Notes: a model not told the origin generated them from the letters alone. A stretch of DNA of 64,000 bases from Hirudinaria manillensis (GCA_034509925.1 CM067537.1:108501-172500), one strand, 5' to 3'. Shown: positions 1-14,970, numbered from the stretch's first letter. Translations and numbers: made by a program.

Positions 1-599
1 GCTTTATTTCATACTCTTACAGAGTCCCGCAAAAATTCTTTTTTTATTTTTAATCTACAAATTGTACAAAAACTTTCGCAAATATTCCACCAGCGAATAA
101 ACAACGCTTAATCAAAAACTTAATACTTCATTCAAACATCTGACCGTACAGATTAACTTGGACAAACCCATGAATTCTTATTACAATTCAATATAATAAT
201 AATAATTCTAATAATACTAATCACAATAAATGTCAAAATAATAATAATAATAATAATATTCAATTTTAAAGTTTAAATTTGAAATGAGGCCGTGAGGTCA
301 TATGTCATAGGTTATCATCCTAGCCGAGCAACCAATGATTGTTTGCCTCATTTTCTGTTTGCATAATTAATTACTTTCATGTGTAAATAAAAACAAATTT
401 AGGGATGCTTTGTTTAGCTTTATTATATTGTACGAAGTGGCTGGGACGGAAATGGCTATCTTTTATTAAAACCTAGTTACCATGGTGACCGATTGCCTCA
501 TTTATCAATCAGCATTCGTTTAATGAATTATTTTAACTAACTGATTTATATATAATATTAATACGTTTATATGTATTGTATTTATAGCTATTTATATTT

Positions 600-697
600 A
601 TAATAAGAACATCATAATTATAATAAGAACATCATAATTATAATAAGAACATCATAATTATAATAAGAACATCATAATTATAATAAGAACATCATAA
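600..697. repeat. 20-base tandem repeat, about 5 copies
   Basis: The unit taataagaacatcataatta is repeated essentially without change about five times. It lies in non-coding AT-rich DNA. Confidence 0.9.
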
Positions 698-951
698 ATT
701 TCTTTATCGGTTTCAATGCAATTCATGCAGACGACAAAATCGCCCGAAAATGGCTTATAAATGGCTTATTTATTTCATCGTCTCCTCGTTCAGAGACTGG
801 TGACAGTCACAAACAAACAAAGAAATAAATAAATAATTTATCAAAGGTTAGTTTGACACAAGCATTTAAAATATCCATTTAAAGAATCCTTTGAATGCGA
901 AATACAATGTGGTCTTTGGATTCCGGTCAACAATATCAATGTTATTGCAAT

Positions 952-1078
<127 letters not shown>

Positions 1079-1345
1079 TAATGAACTTTAATTAATATGT
1101 TTTGTTATATATTAATAATGATATCGCTGATGCAATTAATATGAATTATTAAAGACCACGTTGTATTATTGTTATTATTATCATAATCAGTATCGTTATT
1201 ATCGTCGTCATCATTATCATCATTATTATAATGATTATCATTATTATTATTATTATCGCTCAAAGCTTGACTTGCGCGTGCCTTCGCATTTCAACAACGT
1301 AAAGAGTTCTTGACATTCATGTAATAACAACAACAACAACAACAA

Positions 1346-1402
<57 letters not shown>
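1346..1402. repeat. (AAT)n microsatellite
   Basis: A pure AAT run of about 19 units follows a short (AAC)n run, suggesting AAC to AAT motif drift. Confidence 0.95.
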
Positions 1403-1403
<1 letters not shown>

Positions 1404-2265
1404 CGTCAATGTTTTGCTAAGTTGAGAGGCTTTTATGAAACTATGGCAGTGCACGCTTTGTGACGACACGATACGCGAGCATCCAAAAAGAAAGACTTAA
1501 ATAGGATTTATAAGAATAACTTATCATAACTTATATAAGAATCCAATCGTTTTAACAACGTAATACATAAAAAGTAAATTGTTTACAATTAATTAATAAT
1601 CTTTATTGGTTCACGAAGTATAATTTCCCTATTTAAAGTTACGAGTGACAAACAAAACAGCACGTGATTAATAAAACAAATAATTCGAGAAAACAAAATT
1701 CAGTTTCTACATTCAATTCGGAAATCGCAAAGTAGGAGCTGTAATAATATATATATAATTATATATATATTTAACTAATGTTTAGTAGATAATATTTAAT
1801 AAATGCTTGACTGATATTTATTATCCCCAATAAGAATATTTTATTATCCTCGATGCTTCCAGGTAAAGCAGACCAGATTTTGCTCGAAGGACTTTAATGA
1901 TTCCACAAGTTTCTTTCTAAAACATTTATTTCATGCTTCTGTCGTTGAAGATAATATTTCGTTATGTGATATTAATAACGACTGATAAGTCAAACTGGTT
2001 ACCACGATGCTTTCGGCTTTGTGACATTATTTTGCTTATAACGTTAACTGACATTAAAAAGTCAAATAATATTTTAGCGCACGGTTAGACAGGCTTTTGT
2101 AAAACCTTTTAATAACGTCACCACGGCTTCGCAAAAACGAATTCTTAATCGTTGGATTATTTCCACCATGCAACACCGTCAACATTCACGTGACGATACA
2201 ATCAACTTGTTTTGTATTGCCTCAATCCCATGTCCAACATATAGCCGAACAATTAAGTTAGGCGC

Positions 2266-2267
<2 letters not shown>

Positions 2268-2305
<38 letters not shown>
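2268..2305. repeat. (AAT)n microsatellite
   Basis: A short AAT run of about 12 units in non-coding DNA. Confidence 0.9.
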
Positions 2306-4652
2306 GTTATTTCTATGGCGCCATATATGTCATATTATAACAATTTCCAATTTTAATAAAACATTTTAATGGCTACGTTAACCAGCCAATAAAATCAGAG
2401 CAATTAATCAAAGGTCATGAATATTAAAAAGGCCGTTCCAGCGCCTTTCATACTGCGAGGAGTTCAGATCTCCGAACCTTCGTTGCTAATCCAGTTGCAT
2501 ACGATACGCGTACAAAGCCCATCCAGACGCTTTGTACACCACGAAGCTCGGCCTTGCGCTGCGCAATCGATACGACGATTCGAATTTAGAAAATGATTCA
2601 ACGTTTTCTGAACTAAATTACTAAAAACCATTAAAAGCAATTTGACTGTGCAGAGCATTAATTTATCTTGAGTTGCAAGGTTTGTGAAGCATTGCACTGT
2701 TTTTATAAATTCACGATTAAAGCAAACTAAAGTAACAGAAATTCGAGTCGAATGTCAACAATCAAACGTACAAAATTAATATAATAATGGATTAATCACT
2801 TAATACCGCCACTTATAATAAGTTGTTACATCTTATTCAGCTGAAATGTTTGGTTTCGTAAAAGGTAAACATTTATCAACGCAATAACTTATACAATAAA
2901 TGCAATTAACCGTGACTTTTGCACAAATGAATGCCACAGTTGAACACTTTTGAATTACCTGATAATTTATTTTAATCCAGTTAATCGTCAAAAACCACTG
3001 AAATTGCAATCCACAAGGTTTCTTGTTGAAATTAGACTGCAAACTCTAAATGGTCCGACAGAGCAGTTTGTAACAACATTCATATGAATATATAACTATA
3101 ACATTCATATGAATATTCGTCCCTAACGACATTCACATGGCCGAGCGACGAGTATCTAAAAATACAACATTTCGTTTGCAACTCGAATCGCACGCCTGCA
3201 CACGTCCAACCTCTTGTTTTTATACTTTCCCAGCAATTCTTTCCACACGCACGTTTTTCAGAGCTTTTATAGTCGGTCAACAGATTGGATCGTAGGACGT
3301 GGAGCTAAAATTATTATTGAGATTCATTGGTCGTCAAAACAATTATCTCTCGAAAGTTTCGTGAAAGCGACACCCAACCCGACCATCACCAACCACCATC
3401 ATCATCATGAGATTATTTTGCACTTAACTAATACCAAGCGGATTCATCGGCGATGTTTGACAAACCTAATAAATGTTTTCGTCTTCCAAGCAGTCTTCCG
3501 TCAGTCTCGGTCCGACTCGATTGTTGAAGCAATCCACATTTTCACCACCTCGACCATCTCCAGAGAACGAGGAACATTCAGCCCCACCATTGTTTACCAA
3601 TTTCGATTTTTTTCTCATTTCAGGAGTTGAAACAAACAAATAAATTAAAACTTTACGCATTCAATCAACCGCATTTCAAGCGAGCGACGCCATTACAAAT
3701 CGTTATCATCACAAGCGATGTCGTCACGATCGCCACCCGCAATGCGACTCATAACTTCGCCCATATTATTATTATTCCATATCCATAATCCTTTCCGAAT
3801 AACCCAATGCAACTCTTCATTTTGCTTCAAAGAACTTAATAAATTTTCAAGTAATTAATCAATAAAAGGTAACCAGATCTGCAGACAAATAATTCATTGC
3901 AAAGACAGCACTTTAAGCATCGACTTTGAACCGACGAGCAAAAAGAAAATGACTTTTGAAACGTCATCATCCTTGGCATCAAAAATACAAAACACAAACG
4001 CAACTCGTTGCCGAGTCTGTCGCTTCCGCCACGATTCAGATGCATTCCGTCTTAGATTTTGTCTGCAAAAAGATTTGGTATCGAGCCGACGGCGAATGGA
4101 ATTCGTAAAACGTGCCGCGAGTCGGACGTCGCGTAATTTTGCCGACGAGTAGAGATAAAAAATAATTCATCACAACGTAAAGCAAGACAATAATAACAAT
4201 AATAATATTAATGGAACATCAGAGCATGTTCAATACTGTTCAAGCCAAGGAAAGTAAAACAGCTTTCCTATGGATTCCTATAATTTTGATTATATATTCT
4301 TAATTGTACAATAAGCCTAAATTACATGCAACTGCCAGAATATTGCAGATTCTAAAACCAAGGGCATGAAAACCTGAAAACAAGCTTTTGATGATAAATA
4401 CCTTTCACGAGAACCAAAAAATATTGACTCATGAAGTACAAACCTAAGTGCCAAAAAATTCAGGGCAGACCACAGTACAGATCGAAGAAATTATTTTAAA
4501 GTATTTGATGCTCGCTTCTACCGAAGTTTCTAATACGTACGGCTACAAAATCGAACCGTGATTGCAATCCTCACGCCTTCTGCAGAGATCTGAAAAGGTT
4601 CTCTTGTTATCAATTAATTACTAAATATGCATAAAATATGCAAGCAACAAAC

Positions 4653-6425
4653 CTAAAGCTCTGTGAAATAAGTTTCCCTTTCGATGCCTAGTTCCCTGAA
4701 AAGGACCGGACACAAAAGTAAACCGCATGCGGTCAGCAGGGAGTAAGTCGCGAACTTGTACGGCAATTCCACCCGCAGACTTCTTCTGGCTTCGACGTCG
4801 TCGGTTTTGAGTCCGTTGAGCTTGCAGACGACGCCCAGGACGAACGACCCGATCAAAAAACGACACGCCACCAGCACGACGAGACCGAGCGAGGTCCTCG
4901 ACGAGGCGGCCAGCACCCGCTCGACCGTGAGCGCGGCGATCGGGAAAGGAGGGTCGAGGGCCGAACCCGAGGGCACGGGAGACGCGGCGGAGACGTTCGG
5001 GAAATTGTCGAGAGTGGAATTTCGATGGAGAAAACTCCCTTCCGTCCGAGAGGCGATGGTCGCAAGGGACGTTCGACCCGATCTGCAGCCGAGCCAATGA
5101 GACAGGAGTTGGCCGCAACATACGGCGACGATGACGGTCGTGTCTCCTCTGGCAGTCGAACGAGCGCTCTTAGGAGATGGGTAGAAGATGCAAAGAGCAA
5201 GAGGCACAATGAGGCACAACAGGAAGGATAGGAGACCACCCTCAAGGACAAAATGATCCACCATGTCCATCAAGGACCAATTGAAACAAACAAACATTAG
5301 GGTGAAAACATAAACAAGGCCTGCCAAGACATCCTGTCCAAATAAATCAGTGATAAATTCATATTAATTTGAAATTAATAGTTATATTAATAACACATAC
5401 ATCTGTCAAGAGTTTTGAATAACAACAAAAAACCATTGTTGCATTTTCCCCAGTTTAATGTTTACTCAAATATTTATAAGTTCACTCTTTTCAACTTATT
5501 TTCCTAAATTGTCTTCAATTCAAACCTCTGAAGGTTTGGCAATATCAAAATTAAAGCACTCACAAGTACAGAGTGCATCCCCAAATAACATCTGCTGCAA
5601 CACACCAATGCACACCACAGAAATGCTCCAGCCAAGGTAACCTCAGAAGGAAACTATAAAAAACGTTGTATTTCAAGAACAAAATAAGATGTTGACTCAA
5701 AATTTGGTTATTAACGGAAATGTTGATTTGTCTTTAAACTCTAAATTTAACTATTTAACTATATTATATAATAAATTATAATGGTAATAAATTATATAAT
5801 GGTAATTTAACTGTATTATATATAAAAAGTGAAGTAGCTACAATAACAAATAGCCACTTACAATATATCTTTCTTTTGTAAGAAAATAGATCCCAAAAGG
5901 AATACCAGCTCCCACCATAGCATGAGTAGAAGGCATTCCATATTCCAATGCATACCTTTCTTCCATACGGACAACTGGAGGTGAAGCAGGCCTTGGAATT
6001 TTAAGTATATCCTTGGTGGCCTGACCCAAATACATAAAGAGACCCCAAAAGAAACACAACCGCCTGCCAACGTATCCGTCTATATTCCAAAACCAAAATG
6101 GAAAAAAGCAAATATAAAATATTTCATTCCCCAGGTTCGAACCAAAGCAAAAAGTATGATACAGAAATCTGTTGGTAACTTTGAAGTTCACACTCCCGAA
6201 ATCGGATTTTGAATTTTTATTGCATTCTGTTTCCGAATGACAGCCTTTTATATGCTTTCCTTTTCTCTTAGAAATATTTACTGCATCTGAGGGCCCGAAA
6301 TCACTGCTCGACGATATCCTAGTGCCGATATCAACAGTTTCTGGTTCGTGAATAATGACGCCGCAAATTCGTTGGAAATCAGCAACTAATTTTGGGGAAT
6401 GTAGAGCGGATAATATTTTACTCAT
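4653..6425 (-). CDS. SGPP1: Sphingosine-1-phosphate phosphatase
   Basis: The enzyme dephosphorylates sphingosine-1-phosphate in the ER membrane. There are three exons on the minus strand, 6425-5862, 5653-5564 and 5333-4653, all joined in phase 0 with GT-AG borders, giving about 444 residues, close to the roughly 440 of animal SGPP1. All three lipid-phosphatase motifs are present: KDILKIPRP near residue 138 (K-x6-RP), PSTHAM near 165, and [11 protein letters not shown] plus D near 208-219 (SR-x5-H-x3-D). The last motif is split, its Asp being the first codon of exon 3. Exon 3 carries the C-terminal hydrophobic segments. The start at 6425 is the first ATG of the long frame; the 80 or so residues after it are poorly conserved, as in the family. 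SGPP2 is the alternative; length and the long N-terminus favour SGPP1. Confidence 0.93.
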
Positions 6426-7614
6426 GCTGAGCTATATGGACGGTTGCTTTGAAGCCAACGAATTTGTTTGAAAGGATGCCGGGATCAGGTTCCGCCTCAA
6501 AACAAAACAAGAGGGGGGGTCTAGACCAAAGATTGTATATGTCTCATATTGTAAGTCTTCACTAAAGGTTTTGTCCTACTTAAATAATTATTAGTTTAAA
6601 AAATATGAAATATATACAATTTAAATTTTAAGCATTAAATCTTATTTGTGGTCAAGCTACAATTTCTCATCCAAATTAATGTGTTACTACCCATCACTAG
6701 TTAATATTTATCAACGTTATGCTACTGCATGCGAAACGTCTCGTGTCGGCTTGAGGTGTTATTTCTGGCTTACCCCATGACCATTCAGCTTGTCAGAATT
6801 GTAGTACAAGGTCAACCAAACCCTTTTTCAACAACAAAACGCATACATTTATTTACTCCTATTAGATTTTAGAACTGTAGCCAGGCATTGTATAGTACTT
6901 TCATGGATCTTTACATCAAACTTATTACCTGAATATATTAATCTTTAAAAAAATAACTATACCTTCACTCTCCTAACTAACTAAATTTATTCATTAATAA
7001 ACGATTCTAAAGTGACCATTTTGAGACTTTGTCCCTTCTCAAGATAAGGTCTTCCTCTATCCAATCAAAGTACAATCACGTTATTAACCAAAATATAAAA
7101 CAAAAACATTTAATTCTTCTGAATATCTTACCAATATATAGACATGCCAGAACATCAATATACTTCTTTTTTTTGAGAAATTATACATTAGTTTATGAAA
7201 TGCGTACAATTTCTTAACATGTACCTATGTCAAATGAACACATACACAATCAACGTTATATGTGGTACATTAGCTTTAAGGGTTAGATAACCATATTTCT
7301 TTTTATAATCTGCATTCAACAATCTGGCTGAGTAACATGACATATTATAAAAGTACTAAATATGAAGATACTGCAATGGTAACAAAGCTCCGTGAACATG
7401 TGCACATGTAATACAGGCAAAACTGCCTCGACTAATTTGTCAAAAGAATACAAACAAAAAGCTAAGGGATGTTTTGGAATTAATTAATAAAGACATAACA
7501 AAAACAAGCCTGGGACTTACAAAACAAATTAAAGCAAAACAAAACAAACGATTCCTACGTGCATTCGATCAAGAATGTTCGGCATAACTCTATCGAATGA
7601 GCACAAGCGAGGGA
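6426..7614. other. Intergenic region
   Basis: This lies upstream of the phosphatase start and downstream of the stop of the next minus-strand gene. It is AT-rich and contains no frame with recognisable content. Its right-hand part probably holds the 3' untranslated region of the AT-hook gene. Confidence 0.5.
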
Positions 7615-10600
7615 TCACAACCCAGGATGCTCGACAATCAGATGTCTGTCGAGCTGAGAGAGATCCTTTATAGGATAGTGACAGCTGAGGCAGCTCAAAT
7701 CACTGGCAACATTGAGAGATCGAAACCTGCTCCTTATCGTATTTGCCCTGCATTTGGATGCACTCGAAGGGGAGGCTGATTGCCTAGGGGTTGATCTCAA
7801 AGGATTCATCATTAGACTGGTGGAGGGCAATGAGTTCGGGGAAGGGGGATGCTCGAAGAGAAGAGGAATTTCAACAACCTTGGTGGAGGCGAAAGGAAGC
7901 ACATCAATATTCTCAATTGCTCTGCTTGCTGCAGGATCTGTCGTGGTGACGGTGGAGTTAGAATTTAAATTATTCGAGACTGTTTTACCAAGACTAATGG
8001 TGACGAGAGCATTAATCCCTTCGTCGGATAAATCTTTGGAATCGACCCTCGTGACGTCTTTTAAGAGGAGTGATGATTCCACTCCTGGGTCGTTAAAAGC
8101 TGCACCTACTGCAGATATCTTGGAAAATGGTGTCATCGCACTGTCGTGAACTCGGTCATAAGATGAAGCATCAACTCCGACCAGACTTTTAACGGCCGTG
8201 CAAGTAACGACACCTGCAGAACTGCAAACGACATCTAGTAAAGGACAAGATACGGTCGTCGTCAAAGTTGTGGAGGCGATCTGGGTCGAGGTAGGAACGT
8301 CGCTTTCATTACGATCAGTATTAAGTGCAATGACTTTTGTCGAAAAATTTACACCATCGGCCGCGTCGGACTGTAGTCCTACCGAATCCCTTGCAGACGA
8401 AAGGAGACCGTCATGGATTCTACGGTCAGTCAAACTAGGGGTGGGAACAGCAGTCGCATTTTTGAAGTCGAAGATTGCATCCAACTTCTCGGATTCGTCG
8501 GATAAGAAAGAAGAAATTTTGATAGCACCTAGATTTTTGTCTGACTGCGATAAAGACGAAGAGGAGAACGGCAACGAAGCGAGCAAAGAAGACGAGGAAC
8601 GAGGGTCAGAACAGACCGAAGAATCGAATTTAGTATTCGTAGTCGACATCAACTCTTGGACGGCATTCTCAAAATTTAGGGGAGGAGACGTCGGTAAATA
8701 TAAAGGATACGACACATTCGAGGACTCGTCCGAAAAAGATGGCGAGATCGACATCTTTGGATTCTGAGACAACCACGTCACTGTCAAAGAATGCGTCGCT
8801 TTCGACGTCGACTGAGGATAAGTCGACGTCAACATCGCCGAAAGCGACATGGTATCTAAATTCGGAATGAAAGAAGGATTCGATAAAAACGTTTTCGAAG
8901 GAGAAGTCGACGACGACGGATCGGACGTCGATAAAAAAACGACTTTTGTTGCCGGAGTTAAAAAAAGAAGCGAACTCGAGGGTTCCAAATGACGGGGCAA
9001 CGACGTCGTCGGACCCGACGTCGCAAGAAGCGACGACAGAGAAGATACGGACGAAGACAAAGCGAAAGTCGATGAACGGGCCGAAGATCCCCGGAGAGAG
9101 TCGGAGTTCGACGGAAGGGACGATCGCGGGATCGAAGATGACGATCGAGGCCACAAAGGCTCGGAACGCGAGAGACCGCTCGCGGCTTCGGAAACTGGTG
9201 CCGATGAGGGCGTGCCGGAAGTATCGCGAGACGAAGACAGCCGGACGAAAGAGATCGAAGGATTCGGATCCGTAGGCGAGCGACGACGAAAACCGTTCGA
9301 TTGCAATTCGACGTCCGGCATCCGTCGTCTTCCGTCGAACCGTTCTACTAGAACCCTCAGTCGCCGACGTTTCACGACTCTGGCCAAATCGAGTCGGGGC
9401 AAAGATACTTTGACGATGCCATTCAATTTTTTGTCTTCGCCAACGGACTGTTGGCAGAGCACAATCGGTTCCTTTTCTTTGGTTTTCTTTGATCCGAAAC
9501 GACCGGCCGCTTCTTCGTAACGAGGTTCGTACGAATCGACGGAGTTGTCGCCGGCAGTCGAGACGAGACCGTGCGAGTCTTCAGAAATATCAGATTTTTG
9601 GTGGCCGACGTCCGATATTATCGATCGATCGTCGCCAGTGGTAACGTCTATTTCTTCTACCGGTACGACTACGTCTCCAAGGGATATATGGCCGAACTGC
9701 TTGACATCGTCGACGGACGATTCTCTGTCGACGACCCCCTTGATTAAGTTCTGGCAGTCTTTCTGGACCTTTGATGAAATTGTTTGGGATTTATGCTTTG
9801 AGCTTGGCATTTGATTGGAGTCTCTTTTATCTAGAGGATCTTTTGTAACCTTTTCAACCCCTGAAACATCATCTTGAAACAATAGAATGGTTTGAGAATT
9901 GAGTACATCATTTGTGAAAATATCCATTGAAGAAGTGCAAACATTCCTGATTGCATTAACAGGCTCTTCTTCAAACCCTAACTGGCATCTATTATCTTTG
10001 CAACATGTGGCACTCATGCTTTTTCCTTCAATAGAGAACCAATTGGCATTGGGCAATCGATTAGAATGAATACCAAAATACATCGTGCAAGTAAAGGTGT
10101 CCGACTTTCTCGCAACGGAGTCTGCGTCGCCTTCGGATCCGATCGAAGCTTCGGGAACTTCTTCCGTCTGCTCAGAAATTTCGAAGACGGCATTGCATTT
10201 TTCGAGATTCGGACATTCTTGCCTGGTTCCCGCAAGTCGATCGTCAACGGAAATATGTAAATCATTATTTCCTATTTTTTCATAAAGTACCTCGTTAGCA
10301 GATACATAGTCATTATCATCACTTTCGAGGTCATTCCCTGAAGTGTTTTCCTTTCTGCAACGCTCCTCCGAGTCGGATTCTATAACTCGATCCCAGCCAT
10401 TTCTGCCTATTTTTTCTTGACTTATCCTGAAATTTGTTTCTATTACGACGTCGTCGTTTACGACTTCTGAGCTCGTTTTTGACGGGACGTCGTCGGAACA
10501 TCGGAATCCGGGACCGTCGTTCGTAATGCACGGTGGTTCACCCGAACCGGAGGCACGAGTTCTATCTCCGTCGGAAAACTCCTCGACCTTCGTCAACTCC

Positions 10601-13600
10601 GGAAAGCTCGAGCGCGACGCCGAATTGCCAATCGCCGCGTCGGCACGTGGTCGCAAATCGTCCGCGAGCGTCTCCTTCGGACCGCGCGCGCCTTCGTCGG
10701 CTCGTTCCTTTTCTCTGCGTATTCGCAACAACTTGTCCTTTAACTTCTGTTTGCGGACGGCTAAAAAACTAGAAGATCGAATAGATTTCTGTTTATCAGG
10801 AGGGAGCGATGCACGCGCCCTCTGCTTTTTTCTCGTACATTTTCCATTTTCCGAATCGGTTGCGGGAGGCTTACGGTCGGATCGAGTGCTCTCGACCGAG
10901 GCGAAGTTGAACTCGTCGAGTTGCCTTCTACGTTTCCGTTTCCCGGCGGTCGAGAAAGTCCTCCCCCGAGGATCTCGGCGGTCGGAACCTTCCGACCCGC
11001 TGCAATCGTCGGCCGTCACGGTGACGAATCCGCGATCCGAGTCGTCGCGGGTCGAAGGTCGTAACCTCGGCCTTCCTCTCTTTCTCTTGACTTCCTCGAA
11101 TTCCGGAGATTCCGATGCGGTTTCGTTTCTAGCCTTTCTGCGTCTATTATTAAATTAAGTACAAATTGAAGCTTAAAAAAGCAAAAAGCTTGAAAATCAG
11201 TAAGAAGTATTCAAATATATTAAGAACTGTTGTATCTTGATTTAATTACAACATTGCTATCGTTGTGGTTCCAGTTCAAAACATTAACCTTATTATGTCA
11301 TTTAACTAAAGATTTGCTCACCTGATTTTTCTGAAACAGTTCCTCTTGAAGTCCCAAACCCAGCGAGATTCCTCGTAGTGCCGAGCCATGAGAAGTTCGA
11401 GGTCGCTCCAATTTCCCTCCGACCTCCACCTGGGATCTCGAAGGCGTTCGACGGCTCTTTTAATTTCCTCAAAAACGTCTTCCATTTCCACGACTTTTGT
11501 ACTTTCCAGACGTACGCCCTTCTGCGCGAGAAAAGACGAGTCGCCGGACGGCTCGACCTCGAGAAAGGGAAGGTGAACTTTCGTCTCACTCTGATCCAAT
11601 TGATCTGCAGGGAATATTTATAGCAAGTTGTCAGTATTTTTGACTGATTTCAGAGTGCAATGAATGTCAAACAAATAAAAAGCAGTGTTCGGATGCAGGT
11701 ACTTCTATAGAATTGAAAAAGATTCTCGCCTTCGTCTCCCCGACCGTTCTTTGAATCGCTAAAATAAAATTCACGATCCAAAAAAGCAAAAGCTGACCTT
11801 GTGATTTCATCTCTTTAGTGGATGCACTTTTGAGGAACAGATTTCTAATGGAATCGAAGCTCAAGTTGCTCGGTTGAAGAAAAGCAGAAGACAAGAAGCA
11901 CGACTGGAACGAAATCAATCTCGTGAACGTCGTCCGTGCCATGAAATTAATCGGGGTTAGAACCCGTCGGAATGCGAGTCAGAAACGTCGCTTCGTTCTC
12001 ACGAAGTATTGCAAAAGTGCAGCTTCGATACAATCATTGTTTTCATCATCACCATCGATTGTTCAAATTTTTACGCTCAAAGCATGAAATCGACGTTCCA
12101 ATTCCGACGTTACTAGTGACTCGATTAATTGAACTGAACAACGAAAGACAGTAAAATATAATATCCAGTATATCATAATATCCAACATAATATAATATCC
12201 AGTATATCATAATATCCAACATAATATAATATCCAGTATATCATAATATCCAACATAATATAATATCCAGTATATCATAATATCCAACATAATATAATAT
12301 CCAGTATAATATAATGGCATTATAGCAACACATTCAATCCAATTTATTATGAAGTATATCTCTAGGCTAGCAATGAAGAATGCCTACGTACTGCAGCACG
12401 ACAGTTCCTTTTTTTCCACCTCGCTTGAATTAAAAAATATTTTTGCAACTTAATGAACAACTGACCGCGGCAACGTCGTTTCGTCCGGCGAGCTTGGAAA
12501 CGTCCACGAGCACCTTGCAGATTGCGGACATATTTTCCAAAGTTCCACCCTCTTCTACGTTCGATCTCCCCAGGAGCGTACTCCCCACGTAATGTCTGAA
12601 TCTCTCCTTCTTCAGAAGATCCAACAAAATCGAGGAACCGAGCCGAAGACGGTGCCCCCCGTGCTATAAAATCGATCGGGGTTTAAATCGAGCGTTAAAA
12701 AATGGATGACAAAAATTTGAGTACAAAAGCAACTGCTTCGAACGAAAATCGATACAAAATATCGCGACCTCCGACAGCATCTTTTTCGCCAGCACGATCG
12801 TCTGCCGAACGTTTGTTCCGTCTCCGACCAATTCCCTCATCAACTCCACGGGCGGGTCGGACCCTTCGCCGACCCCCCCGTCGCGAAGGACGGCGTCTTC
12901 CGTCGCCTTCTCGTCCTCCCGACGGAAGCGATCGCCGAACGTCCGCTCCGAAAACGGGGACTCGAATTCCTTACGTTTTCCCCAGTTCCTTTCCACTTCC
13001 AGCCATTTGCCAACCAGCATCTTTGAATAAGGAATAATTGTTGCATTAAAATTCTATTAAACATTATAATATTATGACATTCAACATGTTTGAATGCAAT
13101 TTTCCTTCGACTCGATCATAAACCTGCATTTGACAAATCGAACGTCCTCATAAAAGAACTGACCTCCAGTCTGGAGACGTCCAAAATCTCCCCTTTTCTC
13201 CACGCCATTAGCAGTAGGGTCCTAAGAATCGTTGGGTGATATTTTTGGAACATCTCGGGAAACTCCGCGAATCCGTAACCGGTCGCGTGAAAGATTTGGA
13301 CGGCAATTTGAAGAGGAATTTTTGAGCACTTAAATAAAATTAAAAACTTTAAATTAGGTTGACACTGCATCAAAAACTACTCATTTATAATTAAATATCA
13401 TGATATTTTTCTCGTCTTTTAAAGATCAATCTTCTTAATATTTTATCTTTTAAAGCAGGATAAACCTCACTAGCTCGTAGAAAAGATCCCGGAAGCGACT
13501 TCGGATTTTATTTCCGTCGACTCTTCCTCCGCGACCCGCGTTTTCCGAACCGTCCTCGACGGGAGGCTCCGACGGATCCCCCGATTGCCGGAGACTCGAC

Positions 13601-14970
13601 GCTCCGTCGACGTGATCTTCGAGTTCGTCGGAAAACGTTTTTCTTTCGCGAAACATTCGATCGCTCGTCTCCGTGCATTCCTCCGTGGACGTTAAGGAGT
13701 CGTTTTCAATGCATCCGCGGTCTCCGGGATCGCAAACGACTCTTATTTTCTTCGTCTGCGAGTCGACGAAAGAGTCTACTTCGTCGATGCTCCTCTTCCG
13801 AAACGTTTCCTTCGCGACTTCTCCCGCGTCGCGATCCGGACGGACGGAGGAGTCGTAGGTCGGGTCGACCCGGGACGCGTCGGACGACGTCCCGACGGGA
13901 TCGAGGAAGCCGAAGTGGCAGGCGAGGTGCAGAAGGAGGGTGATCGCAGAAGCGTCTTTGGACACGACTCGATGTCCGATCGCCCATCGAAGCAGGTTGA
14001 ATGCCAAATGGAGGCAATCGTGTTCCAACAAGAACTTGAGTCTCGACCGAAGCGACTCCGGTTGCTCGGTCACGGTCAGGAACTCGAGTACTGACGAACG
14101 AAAGAAAGAAAAAAAATTCGACGACGAAAAGCAGCGACCGACTCTCGATCGATTTGAATTTTTCTGGTCCGTTTTAATGAGACGACATTAATTGATTTTT
14201 ATTTCATCACAAACAGACGGCTCCAGAGACCACTAATACCATTCAGAGATGTGCCATGAAAATGTTGCAAAAGTGGGACGAGAGTATTAAGAGTAAGACG
14301 GGAACTTTGAAAAATAAGACGGGAGTGAATGAATTAAACATTAAAAGACTGGAATTAATGTAGCCTGTAAATGTTACTTTAGAACACATTATAAAGCAAG
14401 AGACTTGGATGGCAGCGATCGATTTCATGCAATAATTTGGAGGACTTCGTACGTACCTTCCGTTCGGTCGACGACTTCGTCTCTCAAAAGCGCTCCCAGC
14501 GTCGGATGATTCCAAGGATCCCTCGAGATCCTATCCAAAGACACGAGGTAGGAAGCGTCCAATCCGAGACCCGCTCGCTTAACTTTCGAGAGACAGGATT
14601 GAACGACGGAAGAGAACAGATTTTTGGAAGCAAGCAAATAGGGTGCAGTATCCGCATCCTCTGGATTAGTTATGAACAGATCGAAGCATCTCCTGAATTG
14701 CATTTGCCATTATTGAATTAAATAATCTCAATAATGGCATTAAATAGTTTCAATTTTGCATGTACAAATAAAATTCTGTCCTATAAAATCAACATTTTAA
14801 ACAGTGTTAAGAAAAACTGACAGATAAAAGAGCTTTATGGGCACAATGGATTGCAGTCCAGGTTCTCCAGGAAAGGCACACCTTATGTTGATATACGAAC
14901 ACAGAGAGACGCTAATGATGTTGATCTTTGATTGCAGAGGTAATGACTCGAGCAGAGCCCTTGAGATCAG
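7615..14970 (-). CDS. Large nuclear protein with helical N-terminus, AT-hook and C-terminal C2H2 finger (ZNF292/RLF-like?)
   Basis: Nine exons can be chained on the minus strand: 14970-14822, 14692-14457, 14090-13471, 13328-13164, 13020-12769, 12663-12466, 11903-11798, 11604-11322 and 11143-7615. All phases agree, giving at least 1845 residues; the first exon or exons upstream of 14970 are not identified. The small exons encode alpha-helical, HEAT/TPR-like sequence. The last exon codes for about 1176 residues. It starts with a basic stretch containing an AT-hook core (KRGRPRLR), is Ser-rich and acidic through its middle, and ends in one finger (C-x2-C ... H-x4-H) directly before the stop. Many small helical exons followed by one giant finger exon are typical of ZNF292/RLF/ZNF654, so a chromatin or transcription role is inferred. 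The family assignment is from architecture only. Confidence 0.6.
12151..12313. repeat. 32-base tandem repeat, about 4-5 copies, intronic
   Basis: The array alternates ccagtatatcataatat and ccaacataatataat blocks. It lies in the intron between the exons ending at 12466 and starting at 11903 of the AT-hook gene. Confidence 0.9.

Noticed and set aside
8198-8767. Long plus-strand frames opposite the large terminal exon (7712-8149, 8198-8767, 10526-11158)
   Set aside because: They are antisense shadows of the 3.5-kb exon; they lack domains and the minus-strand frame chains with upstream exons.
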